Shown: positions 54,896 to 63,498 of the stretch, piece by piece
Layout of the letters: each line of letters starts with the position of its first letter
Numbering within the stretch: position 1 is the stretch's first letter
Assembly (NCBI GenBank): GCA_003641745.1
Contig: QNAI01000005.1
Location: forward strand, 1 to 64,000
Reading direction: 5' to 3'
DNA: 64,000 nt
Origin: Verrucomicrobiota bacterium
Lineage (GTDB): Bacteria > Verrucomicrobiota > Verrucomicrobiia > Opitutales > Opitutaceae
Translations under genes and position numbers: made by a program
The notes under the pieces: generated by a model
Seen by the model: only the letters and a program-made list of their open reading frames with translations
What the model was told of the DNA's origin: nothing
The model's database searches: none

Positions 54896-57000
54896 TACTC
54901 TATTGCATCGTCACCGCATTCCTGAACGTTCTTTCGAGCGTCGTTCTTGGACTGTCGGTTCTGTTCAAGAATCCGGGCAAGCGTCAGAACCACCTGTTTT
55001 CCTGGTTCACGGTCAGCTTCGCGGCATGGTCTTTCTTCTACCTGCTCTGGCAGTTTGCCGAGACGGCGGACCAGGCGCTCTTCTACACCCGGATGCTGCT
55101 TGGCTGTTCGACCTTCATCCCGATCTCCTACTATCACTTTGTATCCCGTCTCACGGGCAATACCAATCGGCTTGAGATTCGGATCGGCTACCTGATCGCG
55201 GTCATCATCGCGGGGTTCACCCTGACGCCCCATCTGGTTTCCCATGTGGAACCGAAGATGATGTTCCGGTTCTGGCCCAAGGGCGGTCCGGTTTTTCTGC
55301 CCTATATCGTCCAGTTCGCCTACTATACGGTCCGCGCGTGGATGGTCCTCTTCTCAGCTTACCGGAAGTCCAGTCACGGCCGCCGCAACCAGCTCGGGTA
55401 TGTCATCTTCTGCACGGTTCTCGGATGGATTGGCGGCCTGACCAACTTCCTGCTTTGGTTTGACATACCGGTTCCGCCGGTTGGAAACGGCCTCGCTCTG
55501 GTCTATATCGGAGGCGTCGCCTACGCGATGATCCGGTTCCGCCTGGTCGAGATGAACCTGCTGGTGGTGAAGCTGATCAGCTACGCCGTGCTGGTTCTGG
55601 CGGTGGCCCCGATCATACCTCTGGTGCTGAAAACCACGGTGTGGTTGACCGGTCAACCCGTTCTTCCGGATCTCCTCTTTTTTGTGGCCTCGGTCTTTGC
55701 CGCCGCCTGCCTGTTTGTGGCCATCCATCTGCTCAAGCGACGAATCGACCAGCTCCTGGAGGGCACGATTCTTCGTGAGGATTACCGCGGTCGGAGCCGC
55801 CTGCGCCATCTGGCTCAACGCATCGTTTCCATCAGCGATGAGGAACAGATGTTCCGGGAAGTGGTCGAGTCGACTCAAAGCACCCTTGATACCTCGGGAG
55901 CGGCCATTGCGGTGAGAGGCGAACTCGAGTCAGAGATTGTGCCGGTCGTTGCGACCGGCTTCCCCGAAGGGTTCGATGCGAGTTTTCGACTCTCGGACGA
56001 CGATCCCCTGGTTCGGCTCATCCAACGATCGCGCAAAGCGATCCTGCTGGAGGAGGTCGAGATGGAATCGCCCTCCCGTTACTCCTCCCGCGCCCGGGAA
56101 CTTCGGGAGAAGAACGGCATTTCGGCCATGATCCCCATCCATACCGATACGATTTTCTTCGGTGTATTGATTCTTCGTCCGAGGGCGAAACATCGTTTGT
56201 TTTCCGGCGCCGATCTTTCGCTCCTGGAAGCGATCTGCCTGCAGGTCGGCCTGAATGTGCGTTCGCGTCAACTGGAACGGCGGGCGAGCCAGGCGGAAAA
56301 GTTGATTTCCCTGGGCACGCTTGCAGCCGGACTGGCCCACGAACTGCGCAACCCGCTGGTGTCGATCCAGACTTTTGCCGGCCTGCTCGACGAAAATGGG
56401 CAGGATGCTGAATTTCAGCGGGAGTTCAGTGAGATCATGCAGCGGGATGTCGCCAGAATCGTGGGTATTGTCGAAAATATCTCCTCGTTTGCGACTCGCG
56501 ACTCGGTCGAGTTCACCATGCTGCAAGTGGGTGAAGTGATCGGAGCTGCCTACGACATCACGAAGGCGGATTTCCGTGGGGGCGGTGTTGCCTTTGAGTT
56601 CGAAAACCAAAAAATCCCGTCAATCAGCGGAAACTACAACCAATTGCTCCAGGTGTTCATAAACTTGTTTCAGAACGGGATACAGGCCCTGGCCACGCGC
56701 GAGGATGGTCGAATCCTGGTGACGCTGGAGTACCGCGATCGAAAGGTGATCAACCCCTCGGTCGAAGTGACCATTCGCGACAATGGATCCGGGATCGATC
56801 CGGAAGTTCTCCCGCGGATTTTTGACCCGTTCATTACCACCAAATCGACCGGCTCCCGAACCGGACGCGGCGGCATGGGTCTCGGACTCGCCATCGTCAA
56901 ACGAATAGTAGACTGTCATCACGGCGTCATTCGAGCCGTGAGCAGTCCGGATCAGGGAACAGAGTTCACGATTTCCCTGCCGACCAGCCTTCCTCAGTGA
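54892..57000 (+). CDS. Membrane-associated GAF histidine kinase
   Basis: A GTG at 54892 overlaps the previous stop by four bases (GTGA) and gives a 702-residue protein; an upstream in-frame start would lie inside the methyltransferase. About 7 membrane segments fill the first 280 residues. A GAF-like domain (about 315-460) follows, then the dimerisation helix with His483 in GLAHELRNPL, and a HATPase (N box FINLFQNGIQ, G boxes DNGSGIDP and GGMGLGLAIVK). The overall plan resembles PrsK-type kinases. It would be the membrane receiver for a product of the LuxD-methyltransferase. Confidence 0.88.
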   Translation: MILYCIVTAFLNVLSSVVLGLSVLFKNPGKRQNHLFSWFTVSFAAWSFFYLLWQFAETADQALFYTRMLLGCSTFIPISYYHFVSRLTGNTNRLEIRIGYLIAVIIAGFTLTPHLVSHVEPKMMFRFWPKGGPVFLPYIVQFAYYTVRAWMVLFSAYRKSSHGRRNQLGYVIFCTVLGWIGGLTNFLLWFDIPVPPVGNGLALVYIGGVAYAMIRFRLVEMNLLVVKLISYAVLVLAVAPIIPLVLKTTVWLTGQPVLPDLLFFVASVFAAACLFVAIHLLKRRIDQLLEGTILREDYRGRSRLRHLAQRIVSISDEEQMFREVVESTQSTLDTSGAAIAVRGELESEIVPVVATGFPEGFDASFRLSDDDPLVRLIQRSRKAILLEEVEMESPSRYSSRARELREKNGISAMIPIHTDTIFFGVLILRPRAKHRLFSGADLSLLEAICLQVGLNVRSRQLERRASQAEKLISLGTLAAGLAHELRNPLVSIQTFAGLLDENGQDAEFQREFSEIMQRDVARIVGIVENISSFATRDSVEFTMLQVGEVIGAAYDITKADFRGGGVAFEFENQKIPSISGNYNQLLQVFINLFQNGIQALATREDGRILVTLEYRDRKVINPSVEVTIRDNGSGIDPEVLPRIFDPFITTKSTGSRTGRGGMGLGLAIVKRIVDCHHGVIRAVSSPDQGTEFTISLPTSLPQ

Positions 57001-58433
57001 TGATCCATCCGTCGTCCCACCAACTTGAGCGGGCTCTGACCGAAGTTGACGGGTTGGTGAGCCGCTTGTCCAGCGCCCTCCGCGGGATCGCGGAATTCGA
57101 CCGGTTTCTGGAGGGGCTGGGGAAGACCTTTGAATGGATCTCGACCCTCACCGGGCGCGAAATCCGTTTCGAATTGCCTGAAAAGCCGTCGGAGAGCAAA
57201 TCGGAACCTTTCTCGACTCCGGAATTGACGGTGCCTGTGGAGGTCGGTGGCAGATCGGGTGGTTCTGTCCGGGTTTCGCCGCCGGGAGGAACGCGTCCGT
57301 TCGGTCCGGAGGATCTGCATCTCCTGGGCTCGCTGGCCGAGTTCACCGGTGCTTTCATTGACGTATCCAGCCATATCCGGGAGAGCCGTGAGTTCGGTGA
57401 TCTCCTGCGTCTGGTTTATGATCAGCTTCCGGTCGGTGTGGTGTGTTTCGGCCCGAACGGCGATCGCATTCTCTGCAGTGCCCGGGCGAGGACTTTCCTG
57501 GGGGACGCCCTCTGGACCAGAGTTGAAGACGCCGTGGGCTACTTTGAAGAACACGGAACGCTTCGGACCGATTCGGGACCGGCGGACAGTCAATACTTAC
57601 TACCTTCGGGATCCGGTCATATACTGGTGGACCTGCACTACCTTTGTCCCCGGCCCGATGCGGCCTACACCGTTGCCATCCTCGGGGATCTGAAACCACA
57701 CGAACGGGAGCTCAGGGATGTCCTGGTGCAGGAGGTTTATCGATGCCGGTGGCTGGAGCGCCCCCTGACCTTCGTCGTGATCCAGACTCAAGCCGATCCG
57801 AGGATCCTGCTCTCGAAGCTTCCCGACCTGCGCAGTGGGGTTATTGGTGGTGCCGCCTGCGACGCTTTCGATGGAAACCGCATCGGCGTGGTGGTGCCCG
57901 GGCGCGAACCCCTGGATGTGTTGCGCTCGATTCGTGCCATCGGTTCGCTGGCCGAGGTGAAACCATTGAGTGTCGGCTGGTCCACCCTGGACCAGTCTCG
58001 AGAGAATCCCGAAGACCTCATCGCCCATGCGGTCGGCCACCTGCGACCGGCAGATGAGCTTCTGGCTCCCAGACTCCTGGTCTTTGACGGGTATGGGGCC
58101 GTTGCGGACATGATAGAACTCGTCGTACGGGATCGTTTCCACATCGATAAGGTTACGGACGGGAAGGTTGCGGAGGACCTGCTCAACGAGATGCCATACG
58201 ATGGACTCGTGACGGAATGTGAACCGGATCAGGGTGACGCTGGGACTCGGGTGCTCGATGCGGCGCAGCGGTTGCAGCCGGATGTACGGATCGTCGTAAC
58301 CACCACCCGGCTTGATCTGCGTCCGGGTCAGTCTCCCGTTCCCGTTGGTGCCAGGGTCGTGACCAAACCCTTCCAGGTCGATCGCATCCGTGAGAGCCTG
58401 GACGGCCTTGCCGCGCTCAGTGGTCGGCGCTGA
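56997..58433 (+). CDS. Signalling protein with GAF-like, PAS-like, GGDEF-like and receiver-like domains
   Basis: The 478-residue protein overlaps the kinase gene by four bases. Sequence suggests a GAF-like region (about 30-125), a PAS-like region (about 135-235), a degenerate GGDEF-like domain (about 240-365, DAFDGNRIGVVVPG where active cyclases have GGDEF) and a C-terminal receiver-like domain (about 370-475). In the receiver the acceptor segment reads YDGLVTECEPDQGD, so the aspartate seems replaced by Glu or Cys, although VTKPF keeps the lysine. It may be a non-enzymatic integrator. The domain boundaries are my reading and only moderate in certainty. Confidence 0.68.
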   Translation: MMIHPSSHQLERALTEVDGLVSRLSSALRGIAEFDRFLEGLGKTFEWISTLTGREIRFELPEKPSESKSEPFSTPELTVPVEVGGRSGGSVRVSPPGGTRPFGPEDLHLLGSLAEFTGAFIDVSSHIRESREFGDLLRLVYDQLPVGVVCFGPNGDRILCSARARTFLGDALWTRVEDAVGYFEEHGTLRTDSGPADSQYLLPSGSGHILVDLHYLCPRPDAAYTVAILGDLKPHERELRDVLVQEVYRCRWLERPLTFVVIQTQADPRILLSKLPDLRSGVIGGAACDAFDGNRIGVVVPGREPLDVLRSIRAIGSLAEVKPLSVGWSTLDQSRENPEDLIAHAVGHLRPADELLAPRLLVFDGYGAVADMIELVVRDRFHIDKVTDGKVAEDLLNEMPYDGLVTECEPDQGDAGTRVLDAAQRLQPDVRIVVTTTRLDLRPGQSPVPVGARVVTKPFQVDRIRESLDGLAALSGRR

Positions 58434-59436
58434 AGAGCTGGTGGATGATTTCCTCCAGCGGCATCTCCTCGATTGTGATATCGGCCACCGCGGCGGTCGC
58501 CAGTATCTGCTGGCAGGCGTCGACGACCTGATCGGAAGGAACCTCCAGCGTGATTTCGCCGCCATCGCTTGAAAGAATCCTTCCGGGAGCCGTCCAGTCG
58601 GCCGGCCAGGAATCGACCGGTTGGATGCGGATGATCTTCATGCGTGACCCGGTCGTATCGAGTTTCGCGAGATCCCCGTCATAGATCTTTCGTCCGCGAT
58701 GGATGACGATCACCCTTTCGCAGAGCGTTTCTATGTCGGCCATATAGTGACTGGTCAACAGGATGGTGACGCCGTGGCGGCGGTTGTAGTCGCTCAAGAA
58801 CCGCCGGACCGAGCGTTGGCTGACCACGTCGAGGCCGATGGTCGGCTCGTCCAGGAACAGGATGCGTGGTCCATGCAGCAGGGCGGCGACCAATTCCATC
58901 TTCATGCGTTCGCCCAGGGAGAGTTCACGCACCATGACATCGAGTTTGGCGCCTACGTCGAGGAGATCGACCAACTCATCGAGGCGTTGTCTGTGGATTT
59001 TGACCGGGATGCCGTAGATATGGCGCAGCAGGTGGAACGACTCAATGGCTGGAAGATCCCACCAGAGCTGGTTTTTCTGTCCGAGCACGAGGGAGAACAT
59101 TCTCCGATACTCGTTCTTGCGGTCGCGTGGACTGAAGCCGGCCACCGTGGCCGAGCCCGAGGTGGGATAAATGAGACCGGACAGCATCTTGAGAACGGTC
59201 GTTTTGCCGGCCCCATTGGGCCCGAGAAAGCCGACAAACTCACCTTCGTTGATCGAGAAGCTGATCTTGTTGGCCGCTGCAGTTTCCTCGTAGGTGCGAT
59301 GAAAGAGTCCTTTCAGCCCGCCGACGAAGCCGGGCCGCTTGCGGTAGGTTCGGAAGACTCGGGTCAGGTTCTCAACCTGGATGATGGGGGGCGCTTCATC
59401 AGGCATGGTCGACATCGTTGATCTATGCCGGATCAC
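58417..59436 (-). CDS. ABC transporter ATP-binding protein, orphan
   Basis: The 339-residue ATPase has Walker [13 protein letters not shown], signature [11 protein letters not shown], Walker [13 protein letters not shown] and a C-terminal extension (about 250-339). A start at the GTG 59436 is used; ATGs at 59415 and 59406 are alternatives. The 3' end overlaps the convergent plus-strand gene by 17 bases. It resembles the ATPases of ABC-2 type exporters, but no permease gene is within the window on either side. Its partner must be elsewhere in the genome. Confidence 0.9.
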   Translation of the reverse strand: MIRHRSTMSTMPDEAPPIIQVENLTRVFRTYRKRPGFVGGLKGLFHRTYEETAAANKISFSINEGEFVGFLGPNGAGKTTVLKMLSGLIYPTSGSATVAGFSPRDRKNEYRRMFSLVLGQKNQLWWDLPAIESFHLLRHIYGIPVKIHRQRLDELVDLLDVGAKLDVMVRELSLGERMKMELVAALLHGPRILFLDEPTIGLDVVSQRSVRRFLSDYNRRHGVTILLTSHYMADIETLCERVIVIHRGRKIYDGDLAKLDTTGSRMKIIRIQPVDSWPADWTAPGRILSSDGGEITLEVPSDQVVDACQQILATAAVADITIEEMPLEEIIHQLFSADH

Positions 59437-59442
59437 TCCCCC

Positions 59443-59476
59443 AAAGAAAAGCGCCGAATCCAGAGGATCCGGCGCT
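59443..59476 (-). terminator. Terminator downstream of pnp
   Basis: On the minus strand AGCGCCGGATCC pairs with GGATTCGGCGCT (one G-T) around a three-base loop and is followed by TTTTCTTT. It lies 25 bases past the pnp stop. Confidence 0.88.
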
Positions 59477-59500
59477 CATGACTGACAGAAAAGGAGTCGT

Positions 59501-61780
59501 TCAGGACTCGGTCTTCGGAGTCTCCTCCTCAACCGCCGGGGTCTCCGTTGGTTCCGATTCGTCTGCGGACGAGGTCTCGTCGGACACTTCCTTGATTGCC
59601 TCTTCCTTGATTACCTCTTCCTCGACAGCCTCCTCGCCGGAAGTTTCTTCCTTCTTCTGGGCTTCGAGTTCTTCCAGGGCGGCACGTCGGCTCAGGCGCA
59701 CCCGCCCGCGCTCGTCGATGCCGATGCACTTGACGACCATCTCGTCTCCCATCTTGCAGACATCCTCGGTGCGTCGGACCCGGAAGTCGGCCAGTTCGGA
59801 AATGTGGACCAGACCTTCCTGGCCGGGCAGGACTTCGACGAAACAGCCGAATTCCTTGATGCCCTTGACGATGCCGCGGTAGATCTTGCCCTCTTCGATC
59901 TTGCCACAGACGAGCATGACCTCCTCAACGGCACGGGCCATCGCGTCGCTGTTGTTGGTGTAGACATAGACCTTGCCACTGTTGTCCTCGGCAATGTCGA
60001 TCTGGGCACCGGTGATCTCGGTGATGCGACGGATGTTCTTGCCGCCCGGTCCGATCAGCGCGCCGATCTTGTCCGGATCGATCTGGATCGTCTCTATCCG
60101 TGGCGCATAGGTGCTCAATTCCTCGCGTGGCTCCGCCAGGGCGGAGGACATGGCGGCGAGGATCTTCAATCGGGCTTCCCTGGATTGGGCCACGGCTTTG
60201 CGGACGATGTCGAAAGGCAGACCGTTGATTTTCAGGTCGAGTTGGAATCCGGTGATCCCCTTGGCAGTGCCGGCGATCTTGAAGTCCATGTCGCCATAGT
60301 GATCCTCTTCGCCGAGAATATCGGTGAGGAGGACCTGCTTGGTGAGTTGTCCCGATTCATCCGGCTCGCTGACCAGGCCGATCGAGATACCGGCGACCGG
60401 GGCTACGATCGGGACGCCCGCGTCCATGAGGGCCAGGCAGCCGCCGCAGATCGATGCCATCGAGGTCGAGCCATTGGATGACATGATCTCGGAGTTGAGC
60501 TTGATGCAGTAGGGAAAGGTCTCTTCGGTCGGAACGATTGGGAGCAGGGAACGCTCGGCCAGAGCACCATGTCCAATCTCCCGACGTCCCGGGCCCATCA
60601 TCCGACCGGTCTCACCGACCGAGTAATGCGGGAAGTTGTAGTGCAGGATGAACGACTTGGCCTTCGGACCGCCGGTCAGGGCGTCGAGGCTCTGGGAATC
60701 GCCGGTCGAGGCCAGGGTGGCGATCACCAGGGCCTGGGTCTCTCCGCGCTGGAAGAGAGCCGAGCCGTGAACCCGGGGCAGAACGCTGGTGTCACAGGTG
60801 ATTTCGCGAAGGGCGTCGGTGCCCCGGCCACCGGAACGATAGCCATGGTTGAGGATGGCATCGCGGTAGGCGGCCTCCTGCAATTCCTCCAGTCCCATAT
60901 TCAGGTGGGTGGACTTGTAACCGTCCGCTCCGAGCTTGGCGTCGAGGGCCGTCTTGGCCTTCTCGCCGGCTTCGGCCAGGGCTGCCTGACGGGCCTGCCG
61001 GGTATCGTGCTTGGCCGATGCGGCGATCTCATCGCCGGCCGACTCGCGGACAATGGTCAGAATCTCTTCGCTGCAGGTGATGAGGGTGGGAACCTTCTTT
61101 TCCTTACCGACCTCCTCGACCATGGTCTTGATGGTCGCTATAATCGGCTGGATCGCTTCGTGGGCGAACTCCAGGGCCTTGATGAAATCATCTTCAGGCA
61201 ACTGATCGGCGCTGCCCTCGATCATCAGCATTTGGTCTTCCTTGCCGACGTAGATGAGGTCGAGATCGGAGGAGAACTGCTGGTCGATCGTCGGGTTGGC
61301 CACGAATTCACCCTCGATGCGGGCGACACGGACACAGGCGATTGGGCCGTTCCAGGGAATGTCGGAAATGGCAAGGGCCGCTGACGCGCCGTTGACCATG
61401 GAAATATCCGAATCGTTGACCAGGTCGGCGGTCAGAAGCAGGCCGGCAATCTGGACCTCGTTGAGATAACCCTTCGGGAAGAGCGGTCGGCAGGGTCGGT
61501 CGGTGAGACGGCAGGTCAGGATTTCCTTTTCTGACGGACGTCCTTCGCGCTTGAAGTAGCCGCCTGGGAAACGACCGGCGGCGGAGAAACGCTCGCGGTA
61601 GTCCACGGTGAGAGGAAACCAGTCCTGGCCCTCGCGAATGGTGGCCGCCGAGGTGGTGGCGACGAGGAGTGATGTTTCACCGACGGTGACGGTGACCGCA
61701 CCCGCGGCGAGTCCTGCCAGGGTGCCTGTTCCGAAGGTCATATCAAGACCGTCGACGGTGTAATTTTTCTTTTGTTTCAT
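59501..61780 (-). CDS. pnp: Polyribonucleotide nucleotidyltransferase
   Basis: The 759-residue PNPase has two RNase PH domains ([16 protein letters not shown] in the first and [19 protein letters not shown] plus [20 protein letters not shown] in the second), a KH domain ([16 protein letters not shown]) and an S1 domain ([21 protein letters not shown] limits, ending RVRLSRRA). A highly acidic tail (about 705-759) follows, longer than in many bacteria. It degrades and tails RNA. It follows rpsO on the minus strand, the common bacterial order, with a 314-base gap. Confidence 0.97.
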   Translation of the reverse strand: MKQKKNYTVDGLDMTFGTGTLAGLAAGAVTVTVGETSLLVATTSAATIREGQDWFPLTVDYRERFSAAGRFPGGYFKREGRPSEKEILTCRLTDRPCRPLFPKGYLNEVQIAGLLLTADLVNDSDISMVNGASAALAISDIPWNGPIACVRVARIEGEFVANPTIDQQFSSDLDLIYVGKEDQMLMIEGSADQLPEDDFIKALEFAHEAIQPIIATIKTMVEEVGKEKKVPTLITCSEEILTIVRESAGDEIAASAKHDTRQARQAALAEAGEKAKTALDAKLGADGYKSTHLNMGLEELQEAAYRDAILNHGYRSGGRGTDALREITCDTSVLPRVHGSALFQRGETQALVIATLASTGDSQSLDALTGGPKAKSFILHYNFPHYSVGETGRMMGPGRREIGHGALAERSLLPIVPTEETFPYCIKLNSEIMSSNGSTSMASICGGCLALMDAGVPIVAPVAGISIGLVSEPDESGQLTKQVLLTDILGEEDHYGDMDFKIAGTAKGITGFQLDLKINGLPFDIVRKAVAQSREARLKILAAMSSALAEPREELSTYAPRIETIQIDPDKIGALIGPGGKNIRRITEITGAQIDIAEDNSGKVYVYTNNSDAMARAVEEVMLVCGKIEEGKIYRGIVKGIKEFGCFVEVLPGQEGLVHISELADFRVRRTEDVCKMGDEMVVKCIGIDERGRVRLSRRAALEELEAQKKEETSGEEAVEEEVIKEEAIKEVSDETSSADESEPTETPAVEEETPKTES

Positions 61781-62094
61781 GGTATTATTTTCGTTCTTCG
61801 ATTTTCGATCGAACCATGCCCATGAGATATTTCCGGCTGCCGTCTCCGGTCAGTTGGAGGCGGCAGGCGGAAATGTCCCAAGACATTGATTCGGTCGGGA
61901 GTGTGTTGTAAACGGCGGCAACCGCCCCGGTTGACCATGATGCCTTCGCAGGAATCGCCAGTGCGACCGATCCTGTTACCTGGAACCGGTGCCTGCGCAC
62001 GCGCGCTTCCGGCTGGTTCCGACAGATCGTCCAAGCGATCGCCCGGTGAAGTCAGGTCCTGCCCGGTGGGCGAGGAACGGGACCACCGGGTTGC
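61781..62094. other. rpsO-pnp intergenic region
   Basis: The 314 bases are free of recognised genes. A short minus-strand frame (61785-62000) ends seven bases upstream of pnp but has no family signal, so I do not annotate it as a gene. A GC-rich inverted repeat (CCCGGTGG...CCACCGGG) lies near 62062-62088, just after rpsO, without a T-run; it could be a processing or attenuation structure. Confidence 0.55.
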
Positions 62095-62361
62095 TTATTT
62101 ACGGAGATTGAGGCGTTTGAGCAATTCCGTGTACTTGGCCAGGTCGTGACGCTTCAGGTAATTGAGAAGCTTGCGACGGCGACTGGCCATGGCGAGAAGA
62201 CCCCGGCGGGAATGGAAATCCTTGCGATGCACCCGCAGATGGTCGGTCAAGTGATTGATCCGGGCAGAAAGCAGGGCGATCTGGACGTCGCATGAGCCGG
62301 TGTCCTTCTCGTGGATTTGATACTCAGTGATGAGATTCTGTTTTTTTGAAACTTCAGTCAT
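62095..62361 (-). CDS. rpsO: 30S ribosomal protein S15
   Basis: The 88-residue protein has the S15 hallmarks [21 protein letters not shown] and [22 protein letters not shown], ending LLKRLNLRK. It binds 16S rRNA in the platform of the small subunit and often autoregulates its own translation through the leader. The start is ATG at 62361. Its place upstream of pnp is a widely conserved arrangement. Confidence 0.98.
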   Translation of the reverse strand: MTEVSKKQNLITEYQIHEKDTGSCDVQIALLSARINHLTDHLRVHRKDFHSRRGLLAMASRRRKLLNYLKRHDLAKYTELLKRLNLRK

Positions 62362-62600
62362 GGTCTGGTCTTATTGTTCACGATCCGGATACCCGCTTCG
62401 GGCGGGATCCGTGGGGACAGCCGGAGCCGTCCTCACCGCTTTCATTCAGTCACCCGAATGGACCGTGGAGCCCGACCACAACCGATGGCCTGACTCTGAC
62501 GTAAAGGGTCAACATCTAGGTACCCACTCGCGACCCGCAAGCGAAAAAACGTATAACCTGGCGACTGTGGGCGGGAGTTGGCTTGGGTTTCCCCGTTATT

Positions 62601-62981
62601 TCAACCGTTCCTGAACACGATCTCTCGAATCCGGTCACACCCGGGGACGGCTCGAACCCGTTTCAACAGGAGGGCCTTGTTGAATTGAAGCTCCTGCCTG
62701 ACCACCGCATCGTTCACGGCCACGACCAGGCACCGGTCCCGCTCGATCCGTGCCGGGTGGGCGAATTGCAGATTGGACTCGCCGATGATCTCGACCCAGC
62801 CATCGCGGATCGCGTCCTGAGGCGACGCCATCCCGATCCGGTGTTTTCGCACGATACTGTCGACCAGGTCGTCGACACCGCGGATCGGTCGAATCCAGGA
62901 CCGGCTGGGGTTCTCGGGCAGACCACGGAAATTCGCGATCAGGTTTTCGATCCTGCGGGTGAACGGTTTGGAGGACGGCAT
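62601..62981 (-). CDS. DUF721/DciA-like protein
   Basis: I use the ATG at 62981 (MPSSKPFTRRIENL), giving 126 residues; an upstream TTG frame extends to 63020. The C-terminal half (WVEIIGESNLQFAHPARIE, then LVVAVNDAVVRQELQFNKA) matches the DUF721 fold, which in DciA loads the replicative helicase. The divergent N-terminus precludes naming it dciA with confidence. It is upstream of rpsO on the same strand with a 239-base gap. Confidence 0.78.
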   Translation of the reverse strand: MPSSKPFTRRIENLIANFRGLPENPSRSWIRPIRGVDDLVDSIVRKHRIGMASPQDAIRDGWVEIIGESNLQFAHPARIERDRCLVVAVNDAVVRQELQFNKALLLKRVRAVPGCDRIREIVFRNG

Positions 62982-63119
62982 CGACTCGTGCACCGGAACA
63001 CGATTCCGAGAACCTTTCAAGGCAGGTCTGTCCAGAATGGCACTGAGAAATGCCCCGGCGTGGGAATTTTCGACGGATTACAGCCCACGGCGTGTCCGCC
63101 GTAGCTTTACGCGAAGGAG

Positions 63120-63219
63120 GGGGTCATTGCTCATTATCTTGCATGCCAATGCGAGTACCGAGGCAGTCACTTTGCCGACATCAGCCTATGTGCTTTGACC
63201 CCCTCGAAACCAAGTTGAC
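63120..63219. repeat. Partial copy of the 79-242 palindrome with insertion
   Basis: It begins GGGGTCATTGCTCATTATC, identical to 79 onward for 36 bases, and reaches TTGACCCCCTCGAA and CCAAGTTGACCG, but with about 30 extra bases in the middle (starting TACCGAGGCAGTC). The right half (GGGGTCAA...) is absent. Confidence 0.8.
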
Positions 63220-63324
63220 CGTAATTCGTCCTGAAGACCCCTTAACTCAGTGCCATTCCGCTTTCATCTTTCGCCTGGGGCCCTCTTGATCAGGATGTAG
63301 CCGGGTGGTCTTCAATCAATCAAA

Positions 63325-63480
63325 GGGACCGTAACAAAATAACTCACATAATCTGCTGGTCTTTTCGGCGGGCAACGGTGTTGGATTCCGGCTCAAATAA
63401 CCCGCTATATTCGCCCGAACCCGCCTTGTTGCTCCCCGAAAATCCTGTGCATCTTTGATAATTTATTTCGTTACGGCCCC
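63325..63480. repeat. 156-bp element with imperfect 18-bp inverted ends
   Basis: GGGACCGTAACAAAATAA (63325-63342) and TTATTTCGTTACGGCCCC (63463-63480) are complementary with two mismatches. No target duplication is clear. It lies just upstream of the final gene and resembles another MITE-like family. Confidence 0.55.
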
Positions 63481-63498
63481 TAAGTGCCCTTAAGCTGA

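Larger units (their letters stand above)
63021..63498. other. Gene-free region with two repeat elements
   Basis: It contains a partial copy of the left-edge palindrome (63120-63219) and a 156-base element with imperfect terminal inverted repeats (63325-63480). No credible coding frame is visible. The last bases before the gene at 63499 include TAAGTGCCCTTAAG. Confidence 0.65.

Noticed and set aside
54892-57000. Exosortase (PrsK/PrsR) system as the main reading of the kinase operon
   Set aside because: The membrane-GAF kinase resembles PrsK, but no exosortase, PEP-CTERM substrate or sigma54-type PrsR regulator is in the window, so it is kept only as an alternative.
61785-62000. Short minus-strand frame ending just upstream of pnp
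   Set aside because: It is 71 codons with no family match that I can see, and the sequence between rpsO and pnp is often structured rather than coding. Mentioned under the intergenic feature instead.
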